A stretch of 64,000 bases of DNA from Hyphomicrobiales bacterium (GTDB taxonomy: Bacteria > Pseudomonadota > Alphaproteobacteria > Rhizobiales > Rhizobiaceae), in NCBI GenBank assembly GCA_900468625.1, contig UBUL01000001.1:230440-294439 (forward strand), read 5' to 3'. This document shows positions 9,467 to 18,228 of the stretch, one piece after another; position 1 is the first letter of the stretch, and every line of letters starts with the position of its first letter. The notes beneath the pieces were generated by a model. It did not search any database, was not told the origin of the DNA, and was given only the letters and a program-made list of their open reading frames with translations. Both the position numbers and the translations under genes were made by a program.

Positions 9467-9788
9467 GTCAAACGAATCGGACGGCGACCTCATTTTCAAG
9501 GCCCTTGCGCATCGTCGCCGGCGCGAGATCCTCGATCTGCTCAAGGATGCTCCGCGCACGACCGGCATGCTCTGCGAAGCCTTCACGGATATGGACCGCT
9601 GCACTGTCATGCAGCACCTGAAAGTGCTGGAAGAAGCCAATCTCGTGATCGCCAGGAAGGATGGCCGCGAGCGCTGGAACCATCTGAACAGCCTTCCGAT
9701 CAAGCAGATTCACGACCGCTGGATCAGCGCCTACGCCGGCCACGCGCTGTCCATCCTCGATCGGCTGAAAAACGATCTGGAAAGCTGA
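9465..9788 (+). CDS. ArsR-family winged-helix transcriptional regulator
   Basis: 107 residues. It has IFKALAHRRRREILDLL near the N-terminus, the recognition helix around CTVMQHLKVLEEANLV and a wing (ARKDGRERW). No arsenic-type Cys pair is evident, so it belongs to the ArsR group paired with SRPBCC proteins. The ATG lies inside the 9447-9466 palindrome and no Shine-Dalgarno sequence precedes it, which suggests a leaderless transcript or unusual initiation. It probably represses itself and the divergent SRPBCC gene. Confidence 0.88.
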   Translation: MSNESDGDLIFKALAHRRRREILDLLKDAPRTTGMLCEAFTDMDRCTVMQHLKVLEEANLVIARKDGRERWNHLNSLPIKQIHDRWISAYAGHALSILDRLKNDLES

Positions 9789-9791
9789 AAG

Positions 9792-10655
9792 CTAGGCGAT
9801 GCTGTTCCGGCGCAGCAGTTCCTTCAGCCTGCCGCTCGTCCCATCTTCGTCAAGCGGCGTATAGACCACCAGCTTCATATCGGGCCGGTCCATGACCGCC
9901 AGGGCGGTATATTCGAATGTCATCAGCCCGCCTTCAGGGTGGCGCAGCCGCTTGTGCCCGGCAAGGGGCCGCAACACGTCCTGTCTCGGCCACCAGGCGC
10001 GGAACTCGGGGCTTGCCCGCATCAAGGTGGCAATCAGCCGTTCGAAATCGGGATCGCCGGCATAGCGGGCGCTGTCGGCGCGAAACATCGCTAGCGAATT
10101 CGCCGCCACGCTCTCCCAATCGACGAGAAGCTGCCGATGGGTCTGATCTGTAAACACGCGATGGACGCTGTTGCGCGCGTCGCCCTGCAACAGGCCGTAG
10201 TCGCCGAAAAGTGCGACAGCCGCCGCATTCCAGGCCAATACGTCCCAGCGACGGCCGAGAACATAGGCCGGCTGGCCGGCAAGGCTTGCAAGCATCCGCC
10301 CCAGTGCATCGGGCACATCCTCCGGCCCGTGCGACGGCTGATCCGCTGAAGGTCGATCGCTGAGAGTGAAGAGGTGGCGCCGCTCGGCCGGATCAAGCCG
10401 CAAGGCATCCGCCAGTGCCCCAAGAACCTCCGCAGAGGCACGCACATCCCTGCCCTGTTCCAGCCACGTATACCAAGTGGTCCCGACACCGGCGAGAAGT
10501 GCCACTTCCTCGCGCCTGAGCCCAGGCGTCCGGCGCCGAAACCCTTCCGGAAGGCCGACGCCGGCCGGCGTCAGCTTCTCTCGCCTGGAACGCAGGAAGG
10601 CGCCGAACTCGCGGCGCCTGGCTTCCAGAATGGTCTGGTTTGGATTGATGGTCAT
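9792..10655 (-). CDS. XRE-family regulator with MmyB-like ligand domain
   Basis: 287 residues. The N-terminal helix-turn-helix (about 10-85: FGAFLRSRREKL, TPGLRREEVALLAGV, WYTWLEQGRD) is followed by the MmyB-like PAS-related domain (about 105-280) of the family that begins with RTPGLRREEVA. Members are typical local repressors of a divergent SDR or oxidoreductase gene, and here two SDR genes follow divergently. The C-terminal domain probably binds a small hydrophobic ligand. Confidence 0.88.
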   Translation of the reverse strand: MTINPNQTILEARRREFGAFLRSRREKLTPAGVGLPEGFRRRTPGLRREEVALLAGVGTTWYTWLEQGRDVRASAEVLGALADALRLDPAERRHLFTLSDRPSADQPSHGPEDVPDALGRMLASLAGQPAYVLGRRWDVLAWNAAAVALFGDYGLLQGDARNSVHRVFTDQTHRQLLVDWESVAANSLAMFRADSARYAGDPDFERLIATLMRASPEFRAWWPRQDVLRPLAGHKRLRHPEGGLMTFEYTALAVMDRPDMKLVVYTPLDEDGTSGRLKELLRRNSIA

Positions 10656-10658
10656 CCC

Positions 10659-10687
10659 TTATCATAGCAGGATCGATACTAGGATAA
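10659..10687. promoter_or_regulatory. Probable operator of the MmyB-type regulator
   Basis: Near-palindrome TTATCATAG-N11-CTAGGATAA, with 8 of 9 arm positions matching, in the 101-base divergent gap between the regulator and the SDR gene. Inferred from symmetry and position only. Confidence 0.45.
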
Positions 10688-10756
10688 AATCAGAACTGTT
10701 TGCAGCCTCCGTAAGCTGCCAAATATCAGTTCGTCGTTGATGTGGAGACGAATGCG

Positions 10757-11575
10757 ATGAACATGAGCGGTAAGACAGTCCTAATCACCGGTTCGACCGA
10801 TGGCGTCGGCCGCCGGGTTGCCGAAAGGCTGGCGGCAGCGGGTGCCTCCGTGCTAGTGCACGGCCGAAACGAGGTGCGAGCCGAAACTCTGGTTTCCCGC
10901 ATCCGCGATACGGGAGGGAAAGCGGCCTTCTACCTTGCGGATTTCTCCTCGCTGGATGAGGTCCGGACTCTGGCCGATGCTATCGAGCGCGACCATGATC
11001 GTCTCGACATCCTGATCAACAACGCCGGCATCGGCACCAGCGGCGGCGATGCGGGGCGCAAGACAAGCCGCGACGGACACGAGCTGCGTTTTGCCGTCAA
11101 TTATTTAGCCGGTTTCCTGCTGACGCGCCGACTGCTGTCGCTATTGCGGGCGGGCAGCCCAGCCCGCATCGTCAATGTGTCTTCCGTCGGCCAGCAGCCT
11201 ATCGACTTCGACGACGTCATGCTGACGCGCGGCTACAGCGGCGTGCGCGCCTATTGTCAGAGCAAACTGGCGCAGATCATCTTCACCTTCGATCTTGCCG
11301 AGGAACTGATGGGTTCCGGCATCACCGTCAATTGCCTCCATCCGGCGACCTATATGGATACGACGATGGTGCGTCAGGCTGGCGTTGCGCCGCTAAGCAC
11401 AGTCGAGCAGGGCGCCGATGCCATCCTCAATCTCGCAATGAGCGATGCTCTGGACGGACGCACCGGTCTCTATTTCGACGGGCTGCGTCCTTCACGCGCC
11501 AATGCTCAGGCCTACGACGCAGCCGCGCGCAGCAGCCTGCGGACACTCAGCCAGAGCCTTACCGGCATGGCCTGA
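10757..11575 (+). CDS. Short-chain dehydrogenase/reductase
   Basis: 272 residues. It is a classical SDR: TGSTDGVG cofactor loop (11-18), NNAG (88-91), catalytic Ser in VNVSS (about 142) and YCQSK (Y166, K170). The fold and tail (LHPATYMDTTMV) resemble retinol-dehydrogenase-like SDRs that act on bulky hydrophobic alcohols or ketones. The ATG at 10757 was preferred over a GTG at 10742 because GGAGAC precedes it at suitable spacing. It is divergent from the MmyB-type regulator and followed after 46 bases by a second SDR gene. Confidence 0.9.
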   Translation: MNMSGKTVLITGSTDGVGRRVAERLAAAGASVLVHGRNEVRAETLVSRIRDTGGKAAFYLADFSSLDEVRTLADAIERDHDRLDILINNAGIGTSGGDAGRKTSRDGHELRFAVNYLAGFLLTRRLLSLLRAGSPARIVNVSSVGQQPIDFDDVMLTRGYSGVRAYCQSKLAQIIFTFDLAEELMGSGITVNCLHPATYMDTTMVRQAGVAPLSTVEQGADAILNLAMSDALDGRTGLYFDGLRPSRANAQAYDAAARSSLRTLSQSLTGMA

Positions 11576-11621
11576 ATCCTTACCCCTTATCCACTCCCGC
11601 CCCCTTAGAAAGGAGACACCC

Positions 11622-12338
11622 ATGTCGTCTCAACATGCCGTTATTGTCGGTGGTTCATCCGGTATCGGCCTTGCGACCGCCGCCCATCTTCTCGAAAAAG
11701 GATATCGGGTCACGATCACCGGCCGCGATGCCGCAAAGCTGCGTACAGCAGCGGAGAACCTAGACGGCGATGTCGCCGCAGCCGTCATGGATGCCGCCGA
11801 CCTCGCCGGTCTTCCCGCCGCCTTCGCGGCGATCGGCCCGCTCGACCATCTCGTCCTGGCATTGGGCGGAGGCAACGGCGCCGGCCCCTTCGCCACGGTT
11901 GATCTCGTCGATGTCAGGAAAGGCTTCGAGCAGAAGACGATGGCGCATTTCGCCTGTGCCCAGGCCTGCCTGCCCTATCTGTCGAAGCAGGGCAGCATCA
12001 CCTTCGTCTCCGCCGTATCGGCACAGGCCGCCATGCCCGGAACGGCGGGACTCGGAGCCATCAATGCCGCCATTGCCGCGCTCGCACCGATTCTCGCTAT
12101 CGAGCTCAAGCCGATCCGGGTGAACTGCATTTCGCCGGGAGTCGTCGACACGCCCTGGTGGGATTTCCTGAGCGCGGATCAGAAAGAGCCGACATTTGCC
12201 AGCTTTGCAGCCCGTACACCCGTCGGTCGCGTCGGCCGGCCTGGGGAAATAGCCGAGGCCATCGCGTTCCTGATCGGCAACGGCTTTACCAGCGGCCACA
12301 CGCTGATTTGTGACGGCGGCATCCGCCTCGGTCAATGA
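11622..12338 (+). CDS. SDR-fold protein lacking the catalytic Tyr and Lys
   Basis: 238 residues with an intact dinucleotide loop GGSSGIG (10-16), a Ser-rich strand FVSAVS (128-133) and the C-terminal SDR signature (NCISPGVVDTPWW, GRVGRPGEIAEAIAFL, SGHTLICDGG). Where classical SDRs have YxxxK this one reads LGAIN (144-148), so both catalytic residues are missing. It may be a binding protein, a partner subunit, or use another mechanism. AAAGGAG precedes the ATG at 11622. It probably forms an operon with the preceding SDR gene. Confidence 0.85.
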   Translation: MSSQHAVIVGGSSGIGLATAAHLLEKGYRVTITGRDAAKLRTAAENLDGDVAAAVMDAADLAGLPAAFAAIGPLDHLVLALGGGNGAGPFATVDLVDVRKGFEQKTMAHFACAQACLPYLSKQGSITFVSAVSAQAAMPGTAGLGAINAAIAALAPILAIELKPIRVNCISPGVVDTPWWDFLSADQKEPTFASFAARTPVGRVGRPGEIAEAIAFLIGNGFTSGHTLICDGGIRLGQ

Positions 12339-12378
12339 TTTCCAGCGCCATCGCCGGCCGGTAGCGGCGATGGCATCC

Positions 12379-12816
12379 TCATCTGTCTTGGACGCCCGCC
12401 TGCAGATGCGTGAGAATCTCGATCAGCCTCGGCGCCATATCGCGAATTTCGGCCAGATGGATCGAGCTGAGCCGCTGCAGAACCTCTTCGGACTTCTCCG
12501 TCAATTGCAAGGTCTGGCGGCGCTTGTCGGCGGGATCGGGGTGGCGGGTGACATAGCCGCCATCGATCAGCCGCCCCACAAGCTCCGTCGCCGTATGCGG
12601 CGCAATCAGCAGCTTTTCCGCCAGCATGCCGATCGTCATCGCCTCGCCGGCGCGGTTTCCCCGGATGGCAAGCAGCGCCTGATGCTGCTGGGGGGGCAAA
12701 CCCGCCTCATGCGCTGCCGAGGTGCTGAAATCCATGAACTTGCGCAGGGTATGGCGCAACGTCGCAAGTGCCTCGTAATCCGCCTGCGAAAGGGTTTCGT
12801 TCAAACGTCGCACCAT
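12379..12816 (-). CDS. MarR-family transcriptional regulator
   Basis: 145 residues. The winged helix sits at about 50-110 (MTIGMLAEKLLIAPHTATEL, VTRHPDPADKRRQTLQL, the typical DxRxxxL wing), with N- and C-terminal dimerisation helices. The ATG at 12816 is preceded by AGAGGATGA; the open frame extends upstream but without family-like residues. It is divergent from a ClC exchanger gene, with a palindrome in between, so it likely controls that gene and itself. Confidence 0.88.
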   Translation of the reverse strand: MVRRLNETLSQADYEALATLRHTLRKFMDFSTSAAHEAGLPPQQHQALLAIRGNRAGEAMTIGMLAEKLLIAPHTATELVGRLIDGGYVTRHPDPADKRRQTLQLTEKSEEVLQRLSSIHLAEIRDMAPRLIEILTHLQAGVQDR

Positions 12817-12857
12817 CAAATCATCCTCTTTGCCGCTGCTCGCGATCCCAGTTGATT

Positions 12858-12876
12858 TATATCGCATTACGATATA
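12858..12876. promoter_or_regulatory. Probable MarR operator
   Basis: Perfect inverted repeat TATATCG-CATTA-CGATATA between the divergent marR-type and ClC genes. Length, AT-richness and position are typical of MarR sites. Confidence 0.6.
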
Positions 12877-12941
12877 TTTGCCATCTCGAAGCGCGGAACG
12901 GCTGAAGGATGGCCGCGCACGCTTAGCACAGAAGGCCCCCA

Positions 12942-14741
12942 ATGCAGGACAGCACTACCCAACAAAGTCACAGCCACGATTTCTCCGGCGGGGCCTCCCG
13001 CAAGGACAACGGCGATTTCACCACGGACAAGCGTGTCCTGGTCCTGATTGCCATGGCGCTCATCGTAGGCACCGGCGGCGCATTCGCCGCCTGGGTGCTG
13101 ATCAACCTCATCGCGCTCGTCAGCAATGCCGTTTGGCTGTTCAAGATCAGCACCGAACCGCTATCCTTTGCTGTGGTGACGCGCTCACCCTGGATGGTCG
13201 CCGCTCCCATTCTCGGCGGCCTCGTCATCGGCCTCATGGCGCGATACGGCTCGGAAAAGATCCGCGGGCACGGCATTCCAGAAGCCATCGAGGCAATCCT
13301 GATCGGCGGAAGCCGCATGTCGCCGAAAGTGGCGGTACTGAAGCCGCTGTCGTCGGCAATCTCGATCGGCTCCGGCGGCCCCTTCGGCGCGGAAGGCCCG
13401 ATCATCATGACGGGCGGCGCTATCGGCTCGCTCTTTGCGCAGCTCTTCCATATGAGTGCCGCTGAACGCAAGACCCTGCTCGTCGCCGGCGCCGCAGCCG
13501 GCATGACCGCGGTCTTCGGCACACCGATCGCCGCCGTCATGCTCGCCGTCGAACTGTTGCTCTTCGAATGGAAGCCGCGCAGCTTCATTCCCGTCGCGGT
13601 CGCAGCCTGCGTTTCCGTCGTCTGGCGTCCGTTGCTGATCGGCAGCGGTGCATTGTTTCCCGCCCATTTCGATATGGCGCTCTCCTGGTGGGGCATCCTC
13701 CTCGCTACCGGCCTCGGCATTGTCGCGGGCCTGCAATCCGGCCTGCTGACGACCCTTCTCTATAAGATCGAGGACGCTTTCGAAAAGCTGCCGATCCACT
13801 GGATGTGGTGGCCGGCGCTCGGCGGCCTCGTCGTCGGGCTTGGCGGGTTGATCGAGCCCCGCTCGCTCGGTGTCGGTTACGACATCATCGCCGATCTCCT
13901 GCACAGCCGCATCGCAGTCGGCGCCGTGCTTGCGATCCTGCTGGTCAAGGCGGGCATCTGGCTGGTCGCGCTGTCTTCGGGCACGTCGGGCGGCGTCCTG
14001 GCGCCGCTGCTCATCCTTGGCGGCGCGCTCGGCTGGCTGGTCGGCCTTGTCCTGCCCGGCGATCCCGGCTTCTGGGCGATGCTGGGCATGGCAGCGATGA
14101 TGGGCGGCACGATGCGCGCCCCGCTGACAGGCACCTTCTTCGCCGTCGAGCTGACGGGAGATACGAGCGCGCTGGTGCCCCTGCTTGCCGCCACCGTAGC
14201 GGCCTATGCCGTCACGGTGCTGCTGCTGAAACGATCCATTCTGACGGAAAAGATTGCCCGGCGCGGCCAGCACATCACCCGCGAATATGGCATCGACCCG
14301 TTCGAGCTCACCCGCGCCCGCGACATCATGATCGCCAAGGTCGATACCTTGCCGGCGTCCATGCGGCTGTCGGAAGCGCTGGCGCAGATGACGGATCGGC
14401 CGGATGCGCATCGCTTCTATCCCGTCGTCGGCGACAATGATCGCCTCGTCGGCATGATCTCGCGCGCCGATGCCCTGCGCTGGCAGGGCGAGCCGGAGCT
14501 CATGGACCAGTCGCTCTATGACGTGATCTCGGATACGTCGCTTCCCGTCGCCCATGCGGAGGATACGGTCGGCCGCGTCGCCGACATCATGATCCAGGCC
14601 GATACGGGACGCGTTCCCGTCGTCGAACCACAGACTGGCCGCCTCGTCGGGCTGATCGCCCGCAAGGATCTGCTGCGGCTGCGTAGCGCGATCAACCGCG
14701 CGGAACTCGAACGCGGTGCCTACTTGCGCTCGAAAAGCTAG
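12942..14741 (+). CDS. ClC-family chloride channel/exchanger with CBS pair
   Basis: 599 residues. The ClC core (about 30-430) has GHGIPEA, then GSGGPFGAEGP, whose Glu matches the gating glutamate of the GxEGP motif, and a long hydrophobic run including SSGTSGGVLAPLL. Two CBS domains follow (about 455-520 and 530-590; ARDIMIAKVDTLPA, DTVGRVADIMIQADTGRVPV). Bacterial ClC proteins with the gating Glu usually exchange 2 Cl- for 1 H+, and a ClC homologue (SycA) supports acid tolerance in R. tropici. Whether this is the SycA orthologue cannot be told here. Confidence 0.92.
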   Translation: MQDSTTQQSHSHDFSGGASRKDNGDFTTDKRVLVLIAMALIVGTGGAFAAWVLINLIALVSNAVWLFKISTEPLSFAVVTRSPWMVAAPILGGLVIGLMARYGSEKIRGHGIPEAIEAILIGGSRMSPKVAVLKPLSSAISIGSGGPFGAEGPIIMTGGAIGSLFAQLFHMSAAERKTLLVAGAAAGMTAVFGTPIAAVMLAVELLLFEWKPRSFIPVAVAACVSVVWRPLLIGSGALFPAHFDMALSWWGILLATGLGIVAGLQSGLLTTLLYKIEDAFEKLPIHWMWWPALGGLVVGLGGLIEPRSLGVGYDIIADLLHSRIAVGAVLAILLVKAGIWLVALSSGTSGGVLAPLLILGGALGWLVGLVLPGDPGFWAMLGMAAMMGGTMRAPLTGTFFAVELTGDTSALVPLLAATVAAYAVTVLLLKRSILTEKIARRGQHITREYGIDPFELTRARDIMIAKVDTLPASMRLSEALAQMTDRPDAHRFYPVVGDNDRLVGMISRADALRWQGEPELMDQSLYDVISDTSLPVAHAEDTVGRVADIMIQADTGRVPVVEPQTGRLVGLIARKDLLRLRSAINRAELERGAYLRSKS

Positions 14742-14852
14742 GGACGCTCGAAAAGTCAAGGGGAGGAGGAGTGGCGCCAGCGCGGCAAAAGAACTGCGCG
14801 GCGCCTTCCTTTGCTATCGGCCGGAAAATCGGCCATCAGCCGGAAAATTTGA

Positions 14853-15011
14853 AGAGCGATCCACGACAACCGATGGATGTTTACGATCCTGGGCGCCTAC
14901 AAACGTAGGTGGGCACCGTGTGTCCAGGCCCACAGGCCTGGTCAGGGACAGCTCCCTTTGGATCGAGTATGGCCCCAGGGATTGTGGTTCCTGTCGGGAA
15001 GCGCAGACCGC
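14853..15011 (-). ncRNA. ssrS: 6S RNA (alphaproteobacterial type)
   Basis: No protein gene lies here. The minus strand folds as 6S RNA. The outer closing stem pairs GCGCUUCCCGACAGGAACC with GGUUGUCGUGGAUCGC. The inner stem is CCUGGGGCC/GGCGCCCAGG. A central bubble follows whose 3' side carries the small hairpin CCUAC-GUUU-GUAGG. The apical stem is GGGAGCUGU/ACAC...GUGCCC, capped by CCAGGC-CUGUGG-GCCUGG. A TATATA -10-like box (15018-15023) sits 7 bases upstream of the proposed start. It lies directly behind zapA, a known 6S neighbour. Ends are approximate. 6S RNA sequesters sigma-70 RNA polymerase in stationary phase. Confidence 0.85.
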
Positions 15012-15079
15012 CTGAACTATATAAAGAGCTTTCGGGCCGGATGCCAGTGGCGGACGGCCGGCATCCGCAGAAAATAAAC

Positions 15080-15457
15080 TCAAGCCTGCTCGACGCCCGG
15101 CCGCTCCAGAAGCTTCTCGGTAATGCCATGGATGCGCGTCGTCACCTCGTCGATGACGCTCGCCAGCGTTTCCTCGGCGCGGGCATTGGCGGCAAGCGTC
15201 GTGTCGCGATTGCTGGTGAGCGATTGCAGCTCGGCTTCAAGCGTGGAGACACGGCGTGTCAGCTCCGATACCTCGTCCATGATCATGATGCCGGCCATGA
15301 CGGTCAGCCTGAGGTCGCCGATTTCGCCGAACTGGCTCTTCAAATGCAGGACGTAACGGTCGAAACGGCTGGCGAGATCCGTCAGATGCTCTTCCTGGCC
15401 CTCTTCGCAGGCCATCCGGTAGGCTTTGCCGTCGATCGTTACCGTTACTTGTGCCAT
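15080..15457 (-). CDS. zapA: Cell division protein ZapA
   Basis: 125 residues. The N-terminal strand MAQVTVTIDGKAYRMACEEG and DLASRFDRYV form the ZapA globular head. RLTVMAGIMIMDEV and the following heptads (about 60-110) form the coiled coil that tetramerises ZapA. The protein bundles FtsZ filaments at the division site. DUF4164 lies upstream on the same strand and the 6S RNA lies 68 bases downstream, the usual alphaproteobacterial neighbourhood. Confidence 0.93.
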   Translation of the reverse strand: MAQVTVTIDGKAYRMACEEGQEEHLTDLASRFDRYVLHLKSQFGEIGDLRLTVMAGIMIMDEVSELTRRVSTLEAELQSLTSNRDTTLAANARAEETLASVIDEVTTRIHGITEKLLERPGVEQA

Positions 15458-15504
15458 TCGACTTTCCGATCATTGCCGCGCTTCGCCGGCTGCCTCCCGA
15501 GAGA

Positions 15505-15780
15505 TCAGCGGTCCAGCACGGCTCTTATGGTTTCCATCGCCGTAACCAGCCGGCGCGACACTTCACGATTGACCTCTTCGAGCCGGTTCGCGCGGAACTC
15601 GGCCTGGTCCAATTCCTGCGCAAGGCGCGAACGGTCGGCGTGAACTCTGCGGACCTCGCCTTCTATATCGCTCTGCGCCCGTTCCCGCTCGAACCGTCCG
15701 TCGACGGCGCTCTCCAAAGTCGAGAGCGCCTGGCGCAACTGGGCGAGCGCCGCGTCCACCGTTTTGCCTGAAGGTGTCAT
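15505..15780 (-). CDS. DUF4164 coiled-coil protein
   Basis: 91 residues, almost entirely one predicted coiled coil (heptads from about residue 8 to 85: LAQLRQALSTLESAV, SRLAQELDQAEFRANRLEEVNREVSRRL). It matches the short DUF4164 proteins found directly upstream of zapA in Rhizobiales and is separated from zapA by 47 bases. By context it may be a ZapB-like division accessory, though no function is established. Confidence 0.85.
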   Translation of the reverse strand: MTPSGKTVDAALAQLRQALSTLESAVDGRFERERAQSDIEGEVRRVHADRSRLAQELDQAEFRANRLEEVNREVSRRLVTAMETIRAVLDR

Positions 15781-16181
15781 ACCCTTCGCTTCTCCGCGCG
15801 AGGCCCCGAATCAAAACATCCGGCCACTTGTCTGATTTCGCAACAATATTCAACTCGGCAACAGCACGTCAATAAAGGCCGTCATGTGGCAGCCCCCCTA
15901 TTCTGTGGATGAACGCCACCTTTGCCCGCCACACAGGCCCTGTCGCATGATTGTCGTCTTTTGTAAAAGTGAACGGGCAAATGTCAAAAAATTGCCTCTG
16001 AGGGGCCGGATTGAGCCCTCGATTTGTTGACTTGCTCGCCCTAGCTGCTATGTCTCAGCCGCCTGAGGCGACGTTGGAAATGGCGTTCGGAAGAGCGCCT
16101 CCCTTCATCCGCCTTTCAACCGATGGCCTCCCTCCCAAGCGTGCGGTCATCCCTCGAACCCGGAACATTGCGGAAAAACCC
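15781..16181. other. Divergent region between DUF4164 and tkt
   Basis: 400 bases that must hold the promoters of both the DUF4164-zapA unit and tkt. An open frame runs into tkt from 16011 but its residues are unlike transketolase. No repeat, RNA structure or recognised operator was found. Confidence 0.5.
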
Positions 16182-18164
16182 ATGAACTCTCGCGAACAAC
16201 ACGATCGGATGGCGAATGCGATCCGTTTCCTTGCCATGGATGCTGTCGAGAAGGCCAATTCCGGTCACCCCGGTTTGCCGATGGGGATGGCCGATGTCGC
16301 CACCGTTCTCTTTGGCAAATATCTGCGCTTTGATCCGAAGAACCCCCATTGGCCGGACCGTGACCGTTTCGTCCTGTCGGCCGGCCACGGTTCGATGCTG
16401 CTTTACTCGGTTCTCTATCTCACCGGCTATCCGGACATGACGGTCGAAGAGCTCCAGCGCTTCCGCCAGCTCGGCTCCAAGACCGCAGGCCATCCGGAAT
16501 ATGGCCACGCCACCGGTATCGAAACCACAACCGGTCCGCTCGGACAGGGCATTGCCAATGCCGTCGGCATGGCGATCGCCGAGCGCAAGCTGCGCGAGGA
16601 ATTCGGCCCCGAGCTGCAGGATCACTACACCTATGCCATGTGCGGCGACGGCTGCCTGATGGAAGGCATCAGCCATGAGGCGATCGCGCTTGCCGGCCAC
16701 CTCAAGCTCAACAAGCTGATCCTCTTCTGGGACAACAACTCCATCACCATCGACGGCGCTGTCTCGCTTTCGGATTCGACCGATCAGGTTGCCCGCTTCA
16801 AGGCCGTTCACTGGAACACCATCGAAATCGACGGTCACGACCAGGCCGCCATCGCAGCCGCCATCGAAGCCGCACATAAGTCCGACCGCCCGACGCTGAT
16901 CGCCTGCAAGACGATCATCGGCTTCGGCGCTCCGAACAAGCAGGGCACGCACAAGGTCCATGGCTCGCCGCTTGGCGCTGAGGAAATCGCTGCGACCCGC
17001 GTCGCACTCGACTGGCCCTACGAGCCCTTCGTCATCCCGAACGACGTCCTCGGTGAATGGCGCGCCGCCGGCGAACGCTCCATCGGCACCCGCGAAGCCT
17101 GGGAAGGCCGCCTTGCCGCAGCCGACGCAGCCAAGAAGGCTGAATTCACCCGCCGCTTCGATCACAAGCTGCCCGTTGGATTCGACGCCGCCATCAGCGA
17201 CTACAAGAAGAAGCTCGCCGAAACCAAGCCGACGGTCGCCACCCGCAAGGCATCGGAAGATGCGCTCGAAGTCATCAACGGCTTCGTTCCGGAAACGATC
17301 GGCGGCTCCGCCGACCTGACGCCGTCGAACAACACCAAGACCAGCCAGATGAAGTCGATCACCCCGACCGATTTCTCCGGCCGTTACATGCACTGGGGTA
17401 TCCGCGAGCACGGCATGGCTGCCGCGATGAACGGTATCGCGCTGCACGGTGGTCTCATCCCCTACAGCGGCGGCTTCCTGATCTTCTCGGATTATTGCCG
17501 CCCGTCGCTGCGTCTTGCCGCCCTGATGGGCATCCGCGCCATCCACGTCCTGACGCATGATTCTATCGGCGTCGGCGAAGACGGCCCGACCCACCAGCCG
17601 GTCGAGCAGGTCGCCAGCCTGCGCGCTATCCCGAATTTCCAGCTCTTCCGCCCGGCGGACGCCACGGAAACGGCCGAATGCTGGCAGATCGCCATCAAGA
17701 CGACCAACCGTCCGTCCGGCCTCGCCCTGACCCGTCAGAACCTGCTGGCCGCCCGTACCGAGTACAGCGAAAAGAACCTCTGCGAACAGGGCGCCTACAC
17801 ATTGGCCGGCAATGCCGACGCCAAGGTTACGATCTTCGCTTCGGGCTCCGAAGTCGAACTCGCCGTTGCCGCCCGCACGGTTCTCGAAGGCAAGGGCGTC
17901 TCCACGCGCGTCGTTTCCGTTCCCTGCACCGAACTCTTCTTCGAGCAGCCTGAAGCCTACCGCAAGGATGTCATCGGCAACTCGCCGGTCAAGATCGCTG
18001 TCGAAGCCGGCGTCCGCGAAGGCTGGGATGCCTTCATCGGGCCGGAAGGCGCCTTCGTCGGCATGAAGAGCTTCGGCGCTTCGGCCCCGTACAAGGACGT
18101 CTACAAGCACTTCGGCATCACGACGGAAGCCGTCGTCGCGGCCGCTGAGGCAAAGCTTTCCTGA
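16182..18164 (+). CDS. tkt: Transketolase
   Basis: 660 residues, family length. The thiamine-diphosphate domain begins [25 protein letters not shown]; the [13 protein letters not shown]...WDNN motif binds ThDP and the metal; the Pyr domain has [17 protein letters not shown] and [15 protein letters not shown]; the C-terminal domain ends at 660. It is cytosolic and interconverts ketose and aldose phosphates (pentose phosphate and related cycles). ATG 16182 ([10 protein letters not shown]) was chosen over the upstream frame. A short stem (18163-18184, no T run) overlaps the stop before gap, so partial attenuation rather than termination is likely. Confidence 0.97.
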   Translation: MNSREQHDRMANAIRFLAMDAVEKANSGHPGLPMGMADVATVLFGKYLRFDPKNPHWPDRDRFVLSAGHGSMLLYSVLYLTGYPDMTVEELQRFRQLGSKTAGHPEYGHATGIETTTGPLGQGIANAVGMAIAERKLREEFGPELQDHYTYAMCGDGCLMEGISHEAIALAGHLKLNKLILFWDNNSITIDGAVSLSDSTDQVARFKAVHWNTIEIDGHDQAAIAAAIEAAHKSDRPTLIACKTIIGFGAPNKQGTHKVHGSPLGAEEIAATRVALDWPYEPFVIPNDVLGEWRAAGERSIGTREAWEGRLAAADAAKKAEFTRRFDHKLPVGFDAAISDYKKKLAETKPTVATRKASEDALEVINGFVPETIGGSADLTPSNNTKTSQMKSITPTDFSGRYMHWGIREHGMAAAMNGIALHGGLIPYSGGFLIFSDYCRPSLRLAALMGIRAIHVLTHDSIGVGEDGPTHQPVEQVASLRAIPNFQLFRPADATETAECWQIAIKTTNRPSGLALTRQNLLAARTEYSEKNLCEQGAYTLAGNADAKVTIFASGSEVELAVAARTVLEGKGVSTRVVSVPCTELFFEQPEAYRKDVIGNSPVKIAVEAGVREGWDAFIGPEGAFVGMKSFGASAPYKDVYKHFGITTEAVVAAAEAKLS

Positions 18165-18228
18165 GGGCGCTGACAAGCGCTCTCAAATCCAATAGATAAA
18201 CACCCTGAGTGAACGGGAGTGAATTTCA

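Noticed and set aside
13185..14759. A long open frame (524 codons) antisense to the ClC gene
   Set aside because: Its protein has no family pattern and is rich in Arg, Ala, Asp and Gly. It is the mirror of a high-GC coding frame, while the ClC frame has clear motifs. Similar mirrors lie opposite tkt (16116-18176), the antiporter (20117-22258) and the DUF882 gene (61898-63538).
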